Origin: Torreya grandis
Lineage: Eukaryota; Streptophyta; Pinopsida; Cupressales; Taxaceae
DNA length: 64,000 nt
Assembly: GCA_037957365.1 (NCBI GenBank)
Contig: JARHVA010000021.1
Span: 67,001 to 131,000, forward strand
Reading direction: 5' to 3'
The notes beneath the pieces are model-generated. The model was given only the letters and a program-made list of their open reading frames with translations, was not told the origin of the DNA and ran no database searches. Below, one piece after another: positions 36,216 to 49,564 of the stretch (position 1 is the first letter of the stretch; each line of letters starts with the position of its first letter). The translations under genes were made by a program, and so were the position numbers.

Positions 36216-38160
36216 ACATACCTATAGGTAACATCCTACAACCATCACATCGGGTGGGTAGGAAGGATGACATCACAAACCTACATGATAGGTTCCCATC
36301 ATGATCTAATATCCATTTTCTAAGCTATTCATCCTCCCCCATATTGTGCACACTACACGACATTATGAACACATAAAGCAACACAAATAAACCAACATTA
36401 ATAAAAACTATATATATCTCCACAAGCATCAAAATAATCCTTCAAATTCCAAGTGGCCCAAAAAAAATCATCAATAAGCATAAAATAAAAGTAATGTGCT
36501 AGTTTTAAAAAAATTAAAAGTTCACATTATAGAACTATGTGGATAAATAAGCCACCTTAGGGGAGAAGTAATAAATAAAAATCATCACTCTCCTTAGGCC
36601 TCCCAAATGGTTTCACAAGGTTACATCAGGAAAATTCACAAGTTTTTATTTGCAAAACTATAAAATGATGGCTAGTGAAACACAAAATGTATAAGGTAAC
36701 CATTATATACAAAGAGCCCATGGTGCTCATGGCACTCATGGTGCATATTGTATACACACAATATTTTCAAACTTTATCAATTACTGATGTTTTCTCTCTT
36801 ATAGGAACCCATTGAGTCTACATGCACTCCTTAAAGGGTACACTAGGAAAGGGGTGGGCAGACCATTGGTGCTTCATAAGATTGTTTTCCCCTATCCCAC
36901 CATTTTTTATCAATCCAATCTTCTCCTATACACTTACTTAAGCCTTGACACCTCTCTGACATACTCCTCCAAGAATTTCACTACCTTCATTAGAACCTAC
37001 CTAAGCCTAAAACCTTTTTTGATGTTTTGCATTACATTGTCAATGTGTGTTGATCATGTATCCTAATAAAGCATGTTATGGGTCTAAGTCAGCTCTAGCT
37101 GACCTAGACTAAGGCCTAACATGTTTTTATCAATTAATGATACATAATCTATTGGTTCAACCCTTTCAACTAAAATTTTGGAAAGATTTAGGGTTAGATT
37201 CAGCTATATATACACATTCATTTTCCATCTATTAGAGAGAAAAAAGTTTCTTATTCATTTGCACTTCTTTACAATCTACTCTTCTACCATTCTACTTGAG
37301 GAGTTATTACTTAGGGTTTATAATTGGAGAATAATCTTATTTTATGGAAACATTTTAGATGCTTTGGCCTTTCTTAGTGATACTTACAAACCATAATAAC
37401 CTATTGCAAAAAAACCTTTAGCCAAGGGAGAGATTGAGTCTAGACAGGTTCATCTTCAAGGTAATTATCTCTAACTTTACTCCTCTAATTTAGTAGATAA
37501 AAGTAGCATAAGTAATGGATTTTGAATATATTTCTCTCTCCATGCATTAGGGTTTTACCTATACATTTTTTAATTAGGATTCTCATATACATGTTTACTT
37601 CTTATGTTTATTACCCCCACTTTGTTTCATAAGATTTGGTGAGTACTACATTATATTTTACTTTAATTGTTATTTACTTTATGAATATGAAAACATAGGA
37701 CCTAGCTAAGGTTATTACATAGTGTTTATTGACTGTAAGATTTGTAACCATCTCTAATAATGTTATTATGGTAAGATATCCCTTGGTTAGGTATAGAAAA
37801 TCCATCTTAGTCATGACCTTGAATATCTAATGAATCAAAAATCGAAAGTGTAAGTAGGATTTATATTTTTTGAGTTAAGATTGATTAATAGACCAGTTCC
37901 ATTTTCCTTTGCATACATTATGGTGAACCTAAATTGAATCAAACCCTTGTAAGATTTATATCATGAATTAATTTTTGTCATCATATTATATATTTATATT
38001 TTTTTAGTAATGTATCAAACTTGTTCATATAGTTCTAGCAGTCTGTGCATAGGTTTAACACATAATCACCCCAAAATGACTATGTTTGATCTATGTAAGT
38101 CTTATTCAAATATAAGTGATTGGATTAATCATCTCAATAGAATATTCTTCTTCAGTTATA
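36216..38160. other. Unassigned DNA, possible leader or LTR of the Tat-type element
   Basis: No gene supported. At about 37190-37250 a TATA-like stretch (cagctatatatacacattca) precedes a purine-rich 'tagagagaaaaaag', which resembles a promoter and leader. No LTR pair or primer site was found here, so the link to the element at 39.7 kb is only positional. Confidence 0.35.
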
Positions 38161-39650
38161 GATTTACATCCATAGTTGAGTCCGTTAACTTTTTTTGAAG
38201 TTTTTCTTTATCATATAGGTCTAAAAACATAGTCAAACTAGTCAACTCTATTCACAACTTATTTTTAGAATAGAAGTTTTTCAAACTTTGTCAATCCAGT
38301 TGACTCTATTAACAAAAATTTTGAATCAAAATTTGAGTATCATAACATAAATTTTTTTAATATAAACATCTTCAAACCCACAAAGGTTCATTCTTACTCT
38401 CTTTATCATTTCAATTTTTCTTTTTTAGTACTATTTTTCATAAGTTTGTAGTCTGTAAAACTATAGCGCTATAGCCAAATAGGTCAACTAGCTCAACATA
38501 GTTATATAACTTATTTTCTATCCAAAATACATAGTTGACTTATTTTATTATGTTATTTTATATCTTACTTATATAGAATAGTAACAACCTAGTTGAATCT
38601 ATTTTGATTTGTTTGCATATAGTGTCGCTTGAATCAATTCCGTACTCTTCACAATCAAGTAATTAATCTCTTTTTTGTAGAAATTAATTCACCTTTCCTT
38701 TCAGTTACTTTCATTATTAGAGTAAAAAACATAGATTAATTTAGTGGTGTTTAAAATTACTAAGTTAGTCATGCCATTTTTCTCTTTTTCATAGACTTCT
38801 AAACCACTTTACACACAAAAATCATTAAACATTTATCTTCCCAAGGTCTAACTAATTGGATTTCATCACCAAGGAGGAAGATGACTTAGTTTTATAGAAA
38901 ATTATAAACATGTGGTTGATGTTATATATTGTAAAATAACCTATCATACTTATCATTAGGGGATTGTGAAGTGATGGGGTAGGCCCCAATACCAAGCCAA
39001 TACCATTAGTAATACAAATCCCTTTCAGATTAAACATCCTCTAACCATCTTTAAATTGCTTTTTAGTTCTTGATTACAAAAAAATTCCCATCAAATTAAA
39101 TTTTAACTTAATAACACTTAGGAATTACCAATTAGTTATAATTTACTTTCAAGTTATTTCTTTTTCTTTGATCATTGTATTTTATATTTCAAATCTTACA
39201 TTAACTAGTATTGGTGTAAGGTTTGTGTTGTGTGTTTCAATTAGATCAATTATATTGATCCAATTACTTGTGGGTTTAATTTTATTTTCTTAGATATTAC
39301 CTTGTAAAACCTTTCTCTCTTTTCAAAATACTAGCATCCCTATCGACATAGTCTCTTACAGACTATTAAAAATATCTGCCTACAGTACAAGTCAACCTAT
39401 CTGAGAGTGTCTCTCTATCTTCCTATTCAACCCCTATCTAAGCATTACACAGTCGATCTATCTAATATGTCTTATTATTTATTATCTCATTCCCTATTCA
39501 ATATTACATAGTTGACATGTATGACTATGTCATCTTTTTCTCTATTATATCCCCTAGTTTATAGAACACAATCGACCAACTTGACTCCATACTTGTTAGC
39601 CAACATTATTCTCTATCTGGTTGACTCTATTTATATTTTTCATTTTTATT
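38161..39650 (+). repeat. Scattered TTGAC-box repeats
   Basis: About eleven copies of a word like TAGTTGACTCTATT on either strand (near 38172, 38232, 38244, 38295, 38480, 38533, 38590, 39385, 39510, 39578 and 39620), irregularly spaced. No open frame accompanies them. Confidence 0.45.
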
Positions 39651-40129
39651 TATCAATCTCAAATTATTTCTTCAAGAATCATGAAATCCCCTATCATAAT
39701 ATTTTTGGACAACCTGAATCCATTTAGAGGCCTTATGGGATGTTCTTTTCTTCCTACTTTTACCTCTCAATAGGATCCTCACTCTTGGATCACCTCTTCT
39801 CCTCCATCATCTTTCAATTTTAATATATTCCAAATCACTCAAGATAATGAGATTAGTGAATCAAATCCTTTTCATAATTATCAATAAAATTATCATATTC
39901 AAACATTTCACCATAATGTGGGGAAATTGACACAAGCCTATCCAATAACCCCACAAGGAATCTACCACCTAACAACCCTCCCCATAATACCAATTTGGGG
40001 AATCCTCCTACAAACACTAACCCACCAATTGATACAGATCATATTATTACATATATATTTTAATAAATGAACATAATTCAAACATCTAACACCTCCTAAA
40101 TGATGCAACTAAAACATCATTTGATCAAC

Positions 40130-41040
40130 ATGGCTAATCAACCTCTTGTTATTCTCCTTCAAAATAATCAACACTTTATTCCTCCATCTCTTAGAATGTC
40201 ATGGGTAATGCCATTCCCAAACCTATCATGCAAAATAAGATGACTCAACACATCCAAATGAGTCTTTATCTCCTTTCATTATTTTTATTGATATTGGTAA
40301 TATATCTCCAACTATTAAATATGATGGGATTAAAGACCATGCATCTTTTCTTAAGGAATTTGACAATCTTTACAAAGAGTGGATCCAAACTAATACTTTT
40401 ACAACAACCAAATATTTATTTAAAACCTTCAATGATGATGTATTATAATGTTATAATCAAATTCCCAAAAATTATATATGGAAACTGGAGGTTTAGTCAA
40501 TCCGCTATTTAAATAATTCTAACATAATGATCTTCCCAAAAATTGCCTTAGTAATTTCATCAATGCTAAGCAATCCCCTACCAAATCAGCTCATGATTTT
40601 ATAAAAATATGTAAATCCTTAGCTCACAAGGCCAATAATAACATGATTTATGATAACCTGTACAAACTCTTTATAATATAATTGACACCTTCACTCCAGT
40701 GCAAAGTTAAAAAAATTTCTCCCCAAATGTTAAATGAGATTTTTGACCAAGTTAAGTGCAAAGACATCTTAATAAAATAGTTTGAAACTAATACTAAAAT
40801 AATTAAAGGATATTTTTAACATTAAAACAATGTGATAATCAATAATCCTCCTCAAATAGGAGTAGTCAAAGTTTACAATCCCCAACCTTGTCATACACCA
40901 TTAATCGTGCAACAATTTTTAATTCCCTCTAAACCATCCACGTACTCCAATAATCCCCATAAATGGTATGAGCCTAATAATTTTTTTTGGTTCCACAAAG
41001 ATATAGGTCACTCATATGAAACATTAGAGGTCTTATAAAC
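40130..41040 (+). pseudogene. Tat-type gag remnant
   Basis: Broken frames include SAHDFIKICKSLAHKANNNM and QCKVKKISPQMLNEIFDQVK, like the core of Ty3/gypsy gag (helical repeats before the nucleocapsid). Position upstream of protease supports this. No zinc knuckle seen. Identification is tentative. Confidence 0.5.
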
Positions 41041-41759
41041 TTTTCCATTTATTTTGTGTTTGGTGATTCATTCAATCATGATGTCATGATCAAGATCTAT
41101 CATCAAGATTACATTATCACTTCTCAAAAGAAACAAGCTTTCAAAGCTTATTCTTCTAACCACAAAAAATATTTATATACATCTAAACCTCAACAATAAA
41201 ATAAGGATATTTGTGTGATTTACATTGATTATGATCAATAGTACACCAATTCCCAATATGTAAATGTGACTTAGGTCAATTATCAATATAAACTAGCCCA
41301 CAAAGATCCTATCACCAAACCAAATAAACCATCTTTATAAGAGAAACTTATCAAAAATACTACTACTCACTTATCTTTAGAAATCAATGAGGAACCACCT
41401 CCTCCCTTAGAAACTCCAACCACTTCTCTTCCTCCTAAACCTATTTTACCTTACAAGCCTCATGTTGGTTCCTCATATTCCAAAACCCATTGAAACTTAT
41501 TAGAAGAATGCAACTCTATGCCTTGTGAAATTCCTCTTATGGAGTTAGTTTATACATATCCTTATCATCGTAAGTTCCTAATGCAAAAAATTTAATAAAT
41601 TGAAGATCCATCTCCTTTAGGAAAGGAACATTCTTCTCATGAGCATCAACCAATAGAAGTACATAGCATTGAATCCATTTATCCTTCTTTGAAACCATCC
41701 ATAGATTTCCTTAAATAAGACATGATCAATGATGAAATCCTCTTTCAAGCCAAAGATCC

Positions 41760-42180
41760 ACCCCTCTTTATTAAAATAACCATTAATACCACCCTAATTC
41801 AAAAAGTCTTAATAGATGAGGGGTTACGCATTAATGTGACATCTCTTTGGCTCATCTAATAACTTAGATATAGAAAATATCATTTCAATTAAACTCATTT
41901 GACATGTCATGGATTCAACAATACTAATAAAAAGTTACTTGGTTGTATTTATATCCCTCTTACTATTGGACCCAAAACTATATGAACTAAGCTTATGGTC
42001 CTTGATTTACCATTATCTTAAAATATCCTCCTAGGTTTCCCATGGACTCATCACATGAGGTCTATCCCCTCTTTCAAAATCCAATTTATCAAGTTCCTTC
42101 ATAATGGAAAATGGTGTAAATATGAGGATGATCCTAACCCATCGAGTATTCAACTTCCTAATCCTATATCTCAATATCGG
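41760..42180 (+). pseudogene. Tat-type aspartic protease remnant
   Basis: The frame reads TTLIQKVLIDEGLRINVTSL (the family has VLIDGGSSVNILPL, so the first catalytic D is kept), then LLGCIYIPLTIGP, NILLGFPWTHHMRSIPS and IKFLHNGKWCKYEDDPNP. The order matches the protease and its downstream linker in Tat elements. A few stops interrupt it. Confidence 0.75.
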
Positions 42181-43420
42181 ATTCCCACTATTTTGAAGAT
42201 TAATAGTGCCCCTTTGCTTGAATTCATCAATATGAATCTTGATTTACATGTCACTCTTGCCTATTTTGATGATGATGAACCTAATGAATTGAAAAATACA
42301 TGCAATACTACCAAGATACCTCCTTACATCTTGGAGTGGCTTCCTCCCTCTTTATTACCTACATGATTGTACCATCCCTCTCATTGATGCAATCATCAAT
42401 TTCCCTCATTCATGCAATTCCAATGAAGCATCTTATATATAATATGATTTCATGTGTAATGATTATGGAGTGGTTAAATTATTTCAAGATATTTTAATTA
42501 TGTCACCATGTGAATTTAACAATCTAAGCATCTCTCCTTTTGAAGTTCCTTTCAAGTCACAAACATGTACTATTTATCCAACTTGTGATGATAACTACAT
42601 CATGGCCCAAACTCAATCATGATACTTGGATGTTCAACATTATCAAAAAACTTTTTCCTAAGTACATGATTTTAACCATGATGTTCATACCATTTTTAAA
42701 GATTTTGAGTCAGAACTTGAAGTTCATGTAGCTCTAGTTAATTATCCACTCCTCGATACTCCTTGGGAGGTTAAAAAATCTTAACCCTCGCATCTTTAGA
42801 ACTTCTAAAAATTTCTATACCTCCTATTACATCAGTTATTCTACCCAATTTTCTTCCCATTAATAATACTAAAGATATACCAATTCAATTTGATCAACCT
42901 TCCTCTATAGTTCCACCTACTTTTAAGATCACCCTCAGTGCCAAGGCCATATATGTACACTAGACACATTCTAAATATTATAGCCATGGTAATAAAATTA
43001 TTGATCTTAAAGTAGATGTGTAATATTATGGACTTCTACCTATGTTACCTAGTGATGTAGCCATCCTTATTTTTCTTCATGCCCGAGAACCTCCACTTCC
43101 TTGACAACATCACAAACTTGGGAATTTCAAGAAAAATGCCCCTAATTTTAACAACTTCATTACTATCATTTATCCTAAAACCAATCCCATTTCCTCTCTT
43201 CCTAATGTACTAATTCATTTCCATGATGTAAATGCTATGTTTATTATGAAAACTTTAAGAATCAAATATGGCACCCCCTCTTGCCCTCGACCTATAATAA
43301 TCTATAGAGAACTCACACCAATTGAACATGATAATTTTAGTTTAATATAATATACATATCATGAGACTTTCACTTGGTCTTATGAGGACATTCCTAGCAC
43401 TGATCCTAGTATCATGGTGC
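42181..43420 (+). pseudogene. Linker between protease and RT, degraded
   Basis: Pieces of frame persist, but no domain is identifiable. Tat elements have a linker of this size here. Confidence 0.45.
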
Positions 43421-43429
43421 AAAACATCA

Positions 43430-44190
43430 TCACATATCCTGATGCCAAACCTATTTGGCAAAGATAGTGTAAATTTCCCCCTAAAGTTTCCAACTTATGC
43501 CATAAATAAATTATTAAAATTTTGGATGATAAATTGATAAAACCCATGGAATATACTTAATGTGTCTCCAACATTATCCCCATTCATAAAAAAATCACCA
43601 TGGTCATTTGCATTTGTATCGATTTTTATAATCTCAATCTTGATTATCCCAAGGACAGATTTCTATTACCTTCAATAAATGTCATCATAGATTCTATTGT
43701 TGTATATGAAATGTTTTCCCTCATGGATGGTTTTTGGGGTTACAATAAAATTCATATCACCCCCAAAAACCAACACAATACAACTTTCACCACAAAATGG
43801 GGCACCTATTGGTACGTTAAAATGCCCTTTGGCCTTAAAAATGCTAGAACAATGAATAGGATATGACCCATATTTTTCATGATCCTATCCATAAGATCAT
43901 GGAAACCTATGTGGATGATCTCATCACCAAATCCAAAATTTGAAAAACTCATATTTCTAATCTTGTCATCATCGTAGATCAACTCATCAAATATAAAGTT
44001 AGATTAAACCCCTATAAATGTGTCTTTAGCATCACATCTAGTAAATTTTTAGGGTTCTTAGTCTCTCTTCATGGTATTGATGTTTATCATGCAAATATCA
44101 ACACTATTTTCAACATGCCTACTCTTAGTTCCATTCCAGACATTTGCACTTACATTGGCAAGCTTGGGACAATATGATGATTTATCCCCA
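43430..44190 (+). pseudogene. Tat-type reverse transcriptase remnant
   Basis: Upstream PIWQR and LDDKLIKPMEYT lead to an open stretch of 88 codons (43600-43866) with VICICIDFYNLNLDYPKDRF, FSLMDGFWGYNKIHI and VKMPFGLKNA. The catalytic YVDD is at 43908-43919 (METYVDDLITKSK), followed by LNPYKCVFSITSSKFLGFLV. A frameshift separates MPFGLKNA from YVDD. Confidence 0.88.
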
Positions 44191-44199
44191 AAATGACTT

Positions 44200-44955
44200 A
44201 TTGCATTTATTTTGTTCATTCCATTATGAAAAAAGGTAATGCTCCTGAATGAACTTATCCTTCTTAGAAAGCATTTGATAATATGAAATCATTTCTCCAT
44301 CTGCCCACCCTTTGTTGACTTTTCAATTACCATCCTTTAATTTGTACATGTCTTCCACATCTATATAAATTAGGGCAAAGCTTGACCAATAAGATGAGAC
44401 TATAAGAGAGTATGTTATCTACTATATCATTCAAGGTCTCATTAATTATGAAAAATGTTATAACAAATTAGAATATGATTGCCTCACTATCTATTTTATA
44501 GTTGAAAAGCTCTATCATTATATGCTTTATCAAACAACTTATTTAATAGTTCATTTTGACCCACTTCATCACATTTTCTTTAAAGCTTGTCTCCCTAGAG
44601 ATAGAATTGGCAAGTGGATGGTTGTTTTAATGGAATTTGATCTCTATATCATCATGAAAAAATATATCAAAGGATAATTCATTAACGACGAACTCAATGC
44701 AACACTCATACCCACTACTAATCACCTTCAATATAATCTCCCCAATAATAACATCCTCTATATTAAAGGTTTTAATCAGGTTATCTATCTTAAAGATTAC
44801 TTTCATAACTTCACTATTGATTTAGAAGTAAGTAATAAAGAATATTCCTCTATCATTCTTGATACTACTAAATTGAAATTAGTCATCTAATAACTTCTCA
44901 AAATCAACATTGATTTACATGAAGACACTTGGACCCTTTATTTTGATGGCACTAT
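44200..44955 (+). pseudogene. Tat-type RNase H and start of the second RNase H
   Basis: KLYHYMLYQTTYLIVHFDPL and RIGKWMVVLMEFDLYIIMKK correspond to the end of the first RNase H (LRHYML..., GRxARW...EFDI). DTWTLYFDGT near 44925 begins the second, archaeal-like RNase H typical of Tat elements. The frame is cut at 44955 by element C. Confidence 0.72.
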
Positions 44956-45053
44956 TGACTACTAGACTTGTACCCTTGTGAAGGTAGTTTTATGCCTTCA
45001 GATTTTGAAGTAACATCGATACAATCCTAGGATATGGGTGGCATAATAAGTGG

Positions 45054-45088
<35 letters not shown>

Positions 45089-46236
45089 TAATGGATATCT
45101 CTCCTTGATGTATTAGTTAGGATCCTTAATCTACACTACCAGCTTGCAAGGGAAAAGAGAAGACAATAAACTAAAAGGAAAACCTTTTAATTTGGGTGAT
45201 ACACCAAAATGTGACCTCCACTTGGGTTGTATACACTAATAAAGGTGAATAAGTATATAAACCTGATTGTAATTCTCAAATGAAATATTCCAAACAATAA
45301 TGTTTCACACAGAGGCTCAGTCTTGATGCATGATCTAAGGAAACTAGTCAATAGGTCTCTCAAATGCACTAAAGAAAGCTCACACTTGCCATACATACAA
45401 GATTATTAGTGAACACTATAAAACCTATAAGGATAATATAACACCTAAAAATATGTAATGAGGAAAGGATAAAATTAAAATAATTCTAAACTATCATTGT
45501 CATTCATCAATAAAACATGAAAATACACTAAACACAAACTTTGAGGAGGCATGAATTCAGTCTTATTCATTTAAAATAGGCACGTAAAAGTATTTTATGA
45601 ATATGGAATTTCCAAAAATCAGGTTTAGTATTGTTTAAAATTCCAAACATTGGCATATATATAGATAATTGATAAAGATGAGAGAGAAAGAGGATAAGAG
45701 CCCTCAAAACTAGGAAATGTAACATTCATTTAGTACTCCTCGAAACCTAACCTAGAATTTACTTATTGATCTATCATCCACCTTTGGAAAATGGAATAGA
45801 GTTTAAGGTGAGAAATATTTTATAAGTTTTAAGGATTATTTAGAATTCATATCTGATGTTTGACCAAAACATCCTCCTAAGTCTTTGCTTGCACACCCTA
45901 CATTTTTGGTGAAGAAGAGTCTTCCTTAAAAATAGGTCATGATCCATGAAATTAAGTCATCATGAATTGATCAAGTCTTATTTTTAAAACTTCTCCAAAC
46001 CATTAATTAATTGTTTCCACCTTCCTAGGGCTTTTAGAGCTCTTTGAGTGAAAGTTTGACTTCTTCAACACACCAGGCATTGGAAGGAAGCTATGTTGGG
46101 AGTATTTAAGACCATTTCAAACCTTGAATATTTATTCTAACAACTTCATGAATTTTATTTTCTCAAAAATGGCATGTAATGTGAGGATATATCTTGAAAA
46201 TATTTTGAAGAGCTCTCATGCATCAATTGGGTGTTT
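44956..46236 (-). repeat. Element C 3' LTR (minimum extent)
   Basis: Pairs base for base in long blocks with 62733-64000 (for example gggtgatacaccaaaatgtg). The pairing runs to the window end, so the LTR extends past 46236; its far end is not determined. It includes an (AT)n run at 45056-45087 that is absent from the partner. Confidence 0.85.
45056..45087 (+). repeat. (AT)n microsatellite
   Basis: Pure TA/AT alternation inside the element C 3' LTR; the 5' LTR lacks it, so it grew after insertion. Confidence 0.95.
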
Positions 46237-49200
46237 TGACTACTTAGCTTCTTCACAAGCAAAAAGGCTTAGGAGAGAGAACTTGAGTTTTTACATTGTA
46301 CCAAGAAAAATTACACTATGGATGGATTATAAAAATTAAATAAGACCTAAACAAAATCATTTAATCCATAAATTATCCTAAAATATTCAATTTTACTCAT
46401 TTTGCTTGCTAAAGCACCCATTCCTTGTAACCCTAAAAACCTAAAAATATCCTTGTCTAGAAGATTATATGGATCAAATTGGACACATGGTAACATTTTT
46501 TAGTACCCTATATCCCAAAAAAAAATTCATGATCATAATCTAAGTGTAAGTACTCATTTTCCTTCATTTTTTCCTCCAATTAGGCCTAATTAAGCCTCTT
46601 AGGCTTATAAAGAGAAAATTGGCCCAAATGATCACCCACACATGTGTAACTATCCAAAAGTATTTGATGCAATTTACATAGCATAAAAAAATCCTCCATG
46701 ACAAATTTGGGGTCTTTAGACCTTATGAAAGTATGCAAACCATGAAACCACCTTGCTACCTAGTTTTATTTTGAGCGTGTTTGGGATTGCCTTAGAAAAT
46801 GGGCTTGGTTTTATCATTTAAACAATATAATTTGAAATTATTTTGGATTTTATAGCTATAATACATCATAAGTTACCTCATATAATTACTTTTAAGTTCT
46901 CCCCTTCTCAAAACACCTAAAAAACACCAAAAACATGTAAAAATAGGGCATTTGTAGCAATCCATACAAGTGATGTCAGCATAAAAATACATTTTGAGAA
47001 CCTAATTCGAGTCATAAAAAAATTACAAGAGTTTTTAAGATTAAAATATGGAATTATATGAGCTTTTTAGGTATTTTCCCCATGACTGGTCACTATTAGG
47101 GTTTTAAAGAGGTTTAAGACCAGTTTGGGGTCTTAATGATTATTCATGATAAAAATCACCAAATGACCTCATTATAATTGTAAAACCTTATTATATGACC
47201 TAATAAACTATCCCAAATGTATCATATCCCCATGTAAAGTGTGAGAGATGGTACAAGTATGCAAAGTTACTCCTTAGGTGGCTTGTTTAATGTTCTTGAG
47301 GCTGAAGAGAGGTCAAATTTGAGTTTTGGGTCTCAAAAGTCATTCCCAATGGTGGAAGGAATTCATAAATTTTTTAAAAAATCCTCTCCATTATTCTACA
47401 TGCTCTATAAGTCTTAATAACTCCTTTGTATGGTCATGGTGTATTAATCATGGTACTTGGGGTTATAGGCTTGTCTCTCTCTTGTTAGCCCTCAAGGGCA
47501 TTTGAGTTGAATCCTGAGATTGAATGCCTCATAAAAGTGTATGGAAACATTTTTAATCACTATTAATTTCCTTAAATACCCTTCATGAAGTTTTAAAATC
47601 TTACTTGTTTTGTGCCTTGAGACCAAATGGACCCACTTAGTCTCAAGACTGCTCCTTGCCAATTGAGTGGGCAAGGTTTGAGACAAAAAAAAGGGTATAT
47701 CCAATGTTTTTGTGACCTTGAAATGATGATCAATTTCTTAATCAACTAATAAACATGTTTTTTACCAAAATTCAAAGCAATATCATGCCTATAGAGGCTT
47801 TAAAACATCAAATTCCCCTAAGACTAGACTATAGGCCTATGTGTGTTAAGGCTAAGAAAGGTTATCTTGGGTCTCTGAGCCTTTAATCACACTTTCTCAT
47901 CAAATAAATATCTTAAACATGTTTTAATGGTTCATGGAAATGAACTAAAATAACCTTCACAATAATAACCTCATAAACAGGGCCAAAAGCTTGAACAAAA
48001 CTTGGTAAGGTATTCATGAGATCATCATCAATATCATATTTCCATCTTTTGGTGAGAGAGACACTTTCCATACTTGATTATAGGGTAGGATTTTAAGTAC
48101 ATACTAGACTATGTCTAGTTGATTGTGTCTTTTTGTTTTAATACTTCACCACCATTGATCTTATTTAATGGACTTGAAATTGGATGAAGTTCCTATTAGG
48201 TCCTCAATAGATTTTCATACATACCATTAGATTCTCTCTCCCATCATCACATTCTTGACATCTTTCCACATCTTTACTCCTACCTTTGACTGTCTACAAT
48301 CATATATTGCTTATAGGTGAAGGTTAGGTATTTACATTATTGTAAGTGGACATGGTTGACTGTAGCATCCAAAAGAGATATTATTACTTGAAATATCCTT
48401 AAATATCTTATATCAAACTCATTTAAACTCTAATAAATTAGCATACATTATCCATAGAATTCTGGTTAAGTCCATAGACATTAGTTTTAGGTGTCTTTAT
48501 AAGGTTTTGACTATGTTCTTTATGCTTAAACCCTCTCCACTAACATCCAGACATTTCCAATGGTCCATAAACTTGCTTGAGATCCAAAATAGGTTCAATA
48601 ACCCTTCAAACATATCACAACACCTTTGTCATCTCTCTTTACTAGACTTAAAGCCACTATCTAGTCACTAAGGGAAACCAATAGGTTACCATGAGGGTAT
48701 TATGACTATGTTTTATGAATGCATTCCTATGTTTAAAGTAGCTACTAAGAGGGAGGGGTGAATCAGTTTCTCAACAATTCATAATCAATTCCATTTTATT
48801 CCAATGAAATAAACACTTAAACATAACATAAACAAATCAACACAAGTACACCTCATCTATGTGGGAAATCCTCATGGGGGATAAAACCCACTCTCAAGAC
48901 TACAACTAATTGACTACCTATCTTATAAAGATATCAAAAACATGAGACTTTTAGACCAGCATCAACTAATCAAGGAGCACCCACCCTTCAATTTAGTCCA
49001 GTACCTAATAGACCTTTAGATAACTCCAACTAGCAAGGATGTTACAACCCCGTAGGTGATTAATCACCCACTTAACCACCTCAGATCTGATTTCCACCAC
49101 TAATATGATGTCTTCTATATCTGATGATGACTTTCTCTTGCTGCAACACCTTCAAACCTACTTCTCTTCTCTAGGTAGACACTCCTAACTCATTCACTCA

Positions 49201-49564
49201 ACCAAGTCACCCTTTAGACTATTAGTTTTAATGACTTGTTAGCTCATGAACCTAATCATAAAAACATGACTGAACCTATTCAAAATCTAATGGTCCTCAA
49301 TGACCTATCTCTACTCCTTGATTGAGATATTTCCTTTGATTTAGTCCACACTCCTCTCTACCCATCAAATAGACCAATTAGGCCTAGTATATATACCATA
49401 CTCTCATCTAACCCATATTGGTCAGCCAAGATGATTTCCATGCTTGATTTATATTTTAAATATATCCTCATACATTTTATATGTAAGATCCATATACTCC
49501 TTAGGTTTCTCATTTCCCTTAAGACCCAAAACACCAAATAGGCCTAATAGAGACCTAAATTAAT
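46237..49564 (-). other. Element C LTR continuation and 3' internal region, no gene seen
   Basis: Contains the rest of the 3' LTR (end unknown) and then noncoding DNA. 48200-48740 carries units of the same degenerate ~178-bp repeat as 56.5-58.4 kb. Short ORFs here have no motifs. Confidence 0.5.

Larger units (their letters stand above)
39700..44955 (+). mobile_element. Ty3/gypsy Tat/Ogre-type internal region, truncated by element C
   Basis: Gag-like, protease, RT, RNase H and the start of a second RNase H domain follow each other on the + strand. The RT wording (KDRFLLPSINVIIDS, MPFGLKNA, YVDD, GFLVSLHGID) and the second RNase H (WTLYFDGT) are those of the non-chromovirus Tat clade (established knowledge). 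The element stops at 44955, where the LTR of element C begins; integrase and the 3' LTR are not seen. The many stops mark it as an old, dead copy. Confidence 0.78.

Noticed and set aside
36812..37396. Two neighbouring + strand ORFs as a possible host gene
   Set aside because: They are in unrelated composition-driven frames without motifs, introns or codon bias that I can see; a TATA-like stretch nearby is weak evidence in AT-rich DNA.
48284..48298. Far end of the element C 3' LTR at GACTGTCTACA
   Set aside because: The terminus looks right (reverse of TGTAGACAGTC), but the surrounding sequence is part of the ~178-bp repeat found again near 57230, so it cannot be told from a repeat unit.
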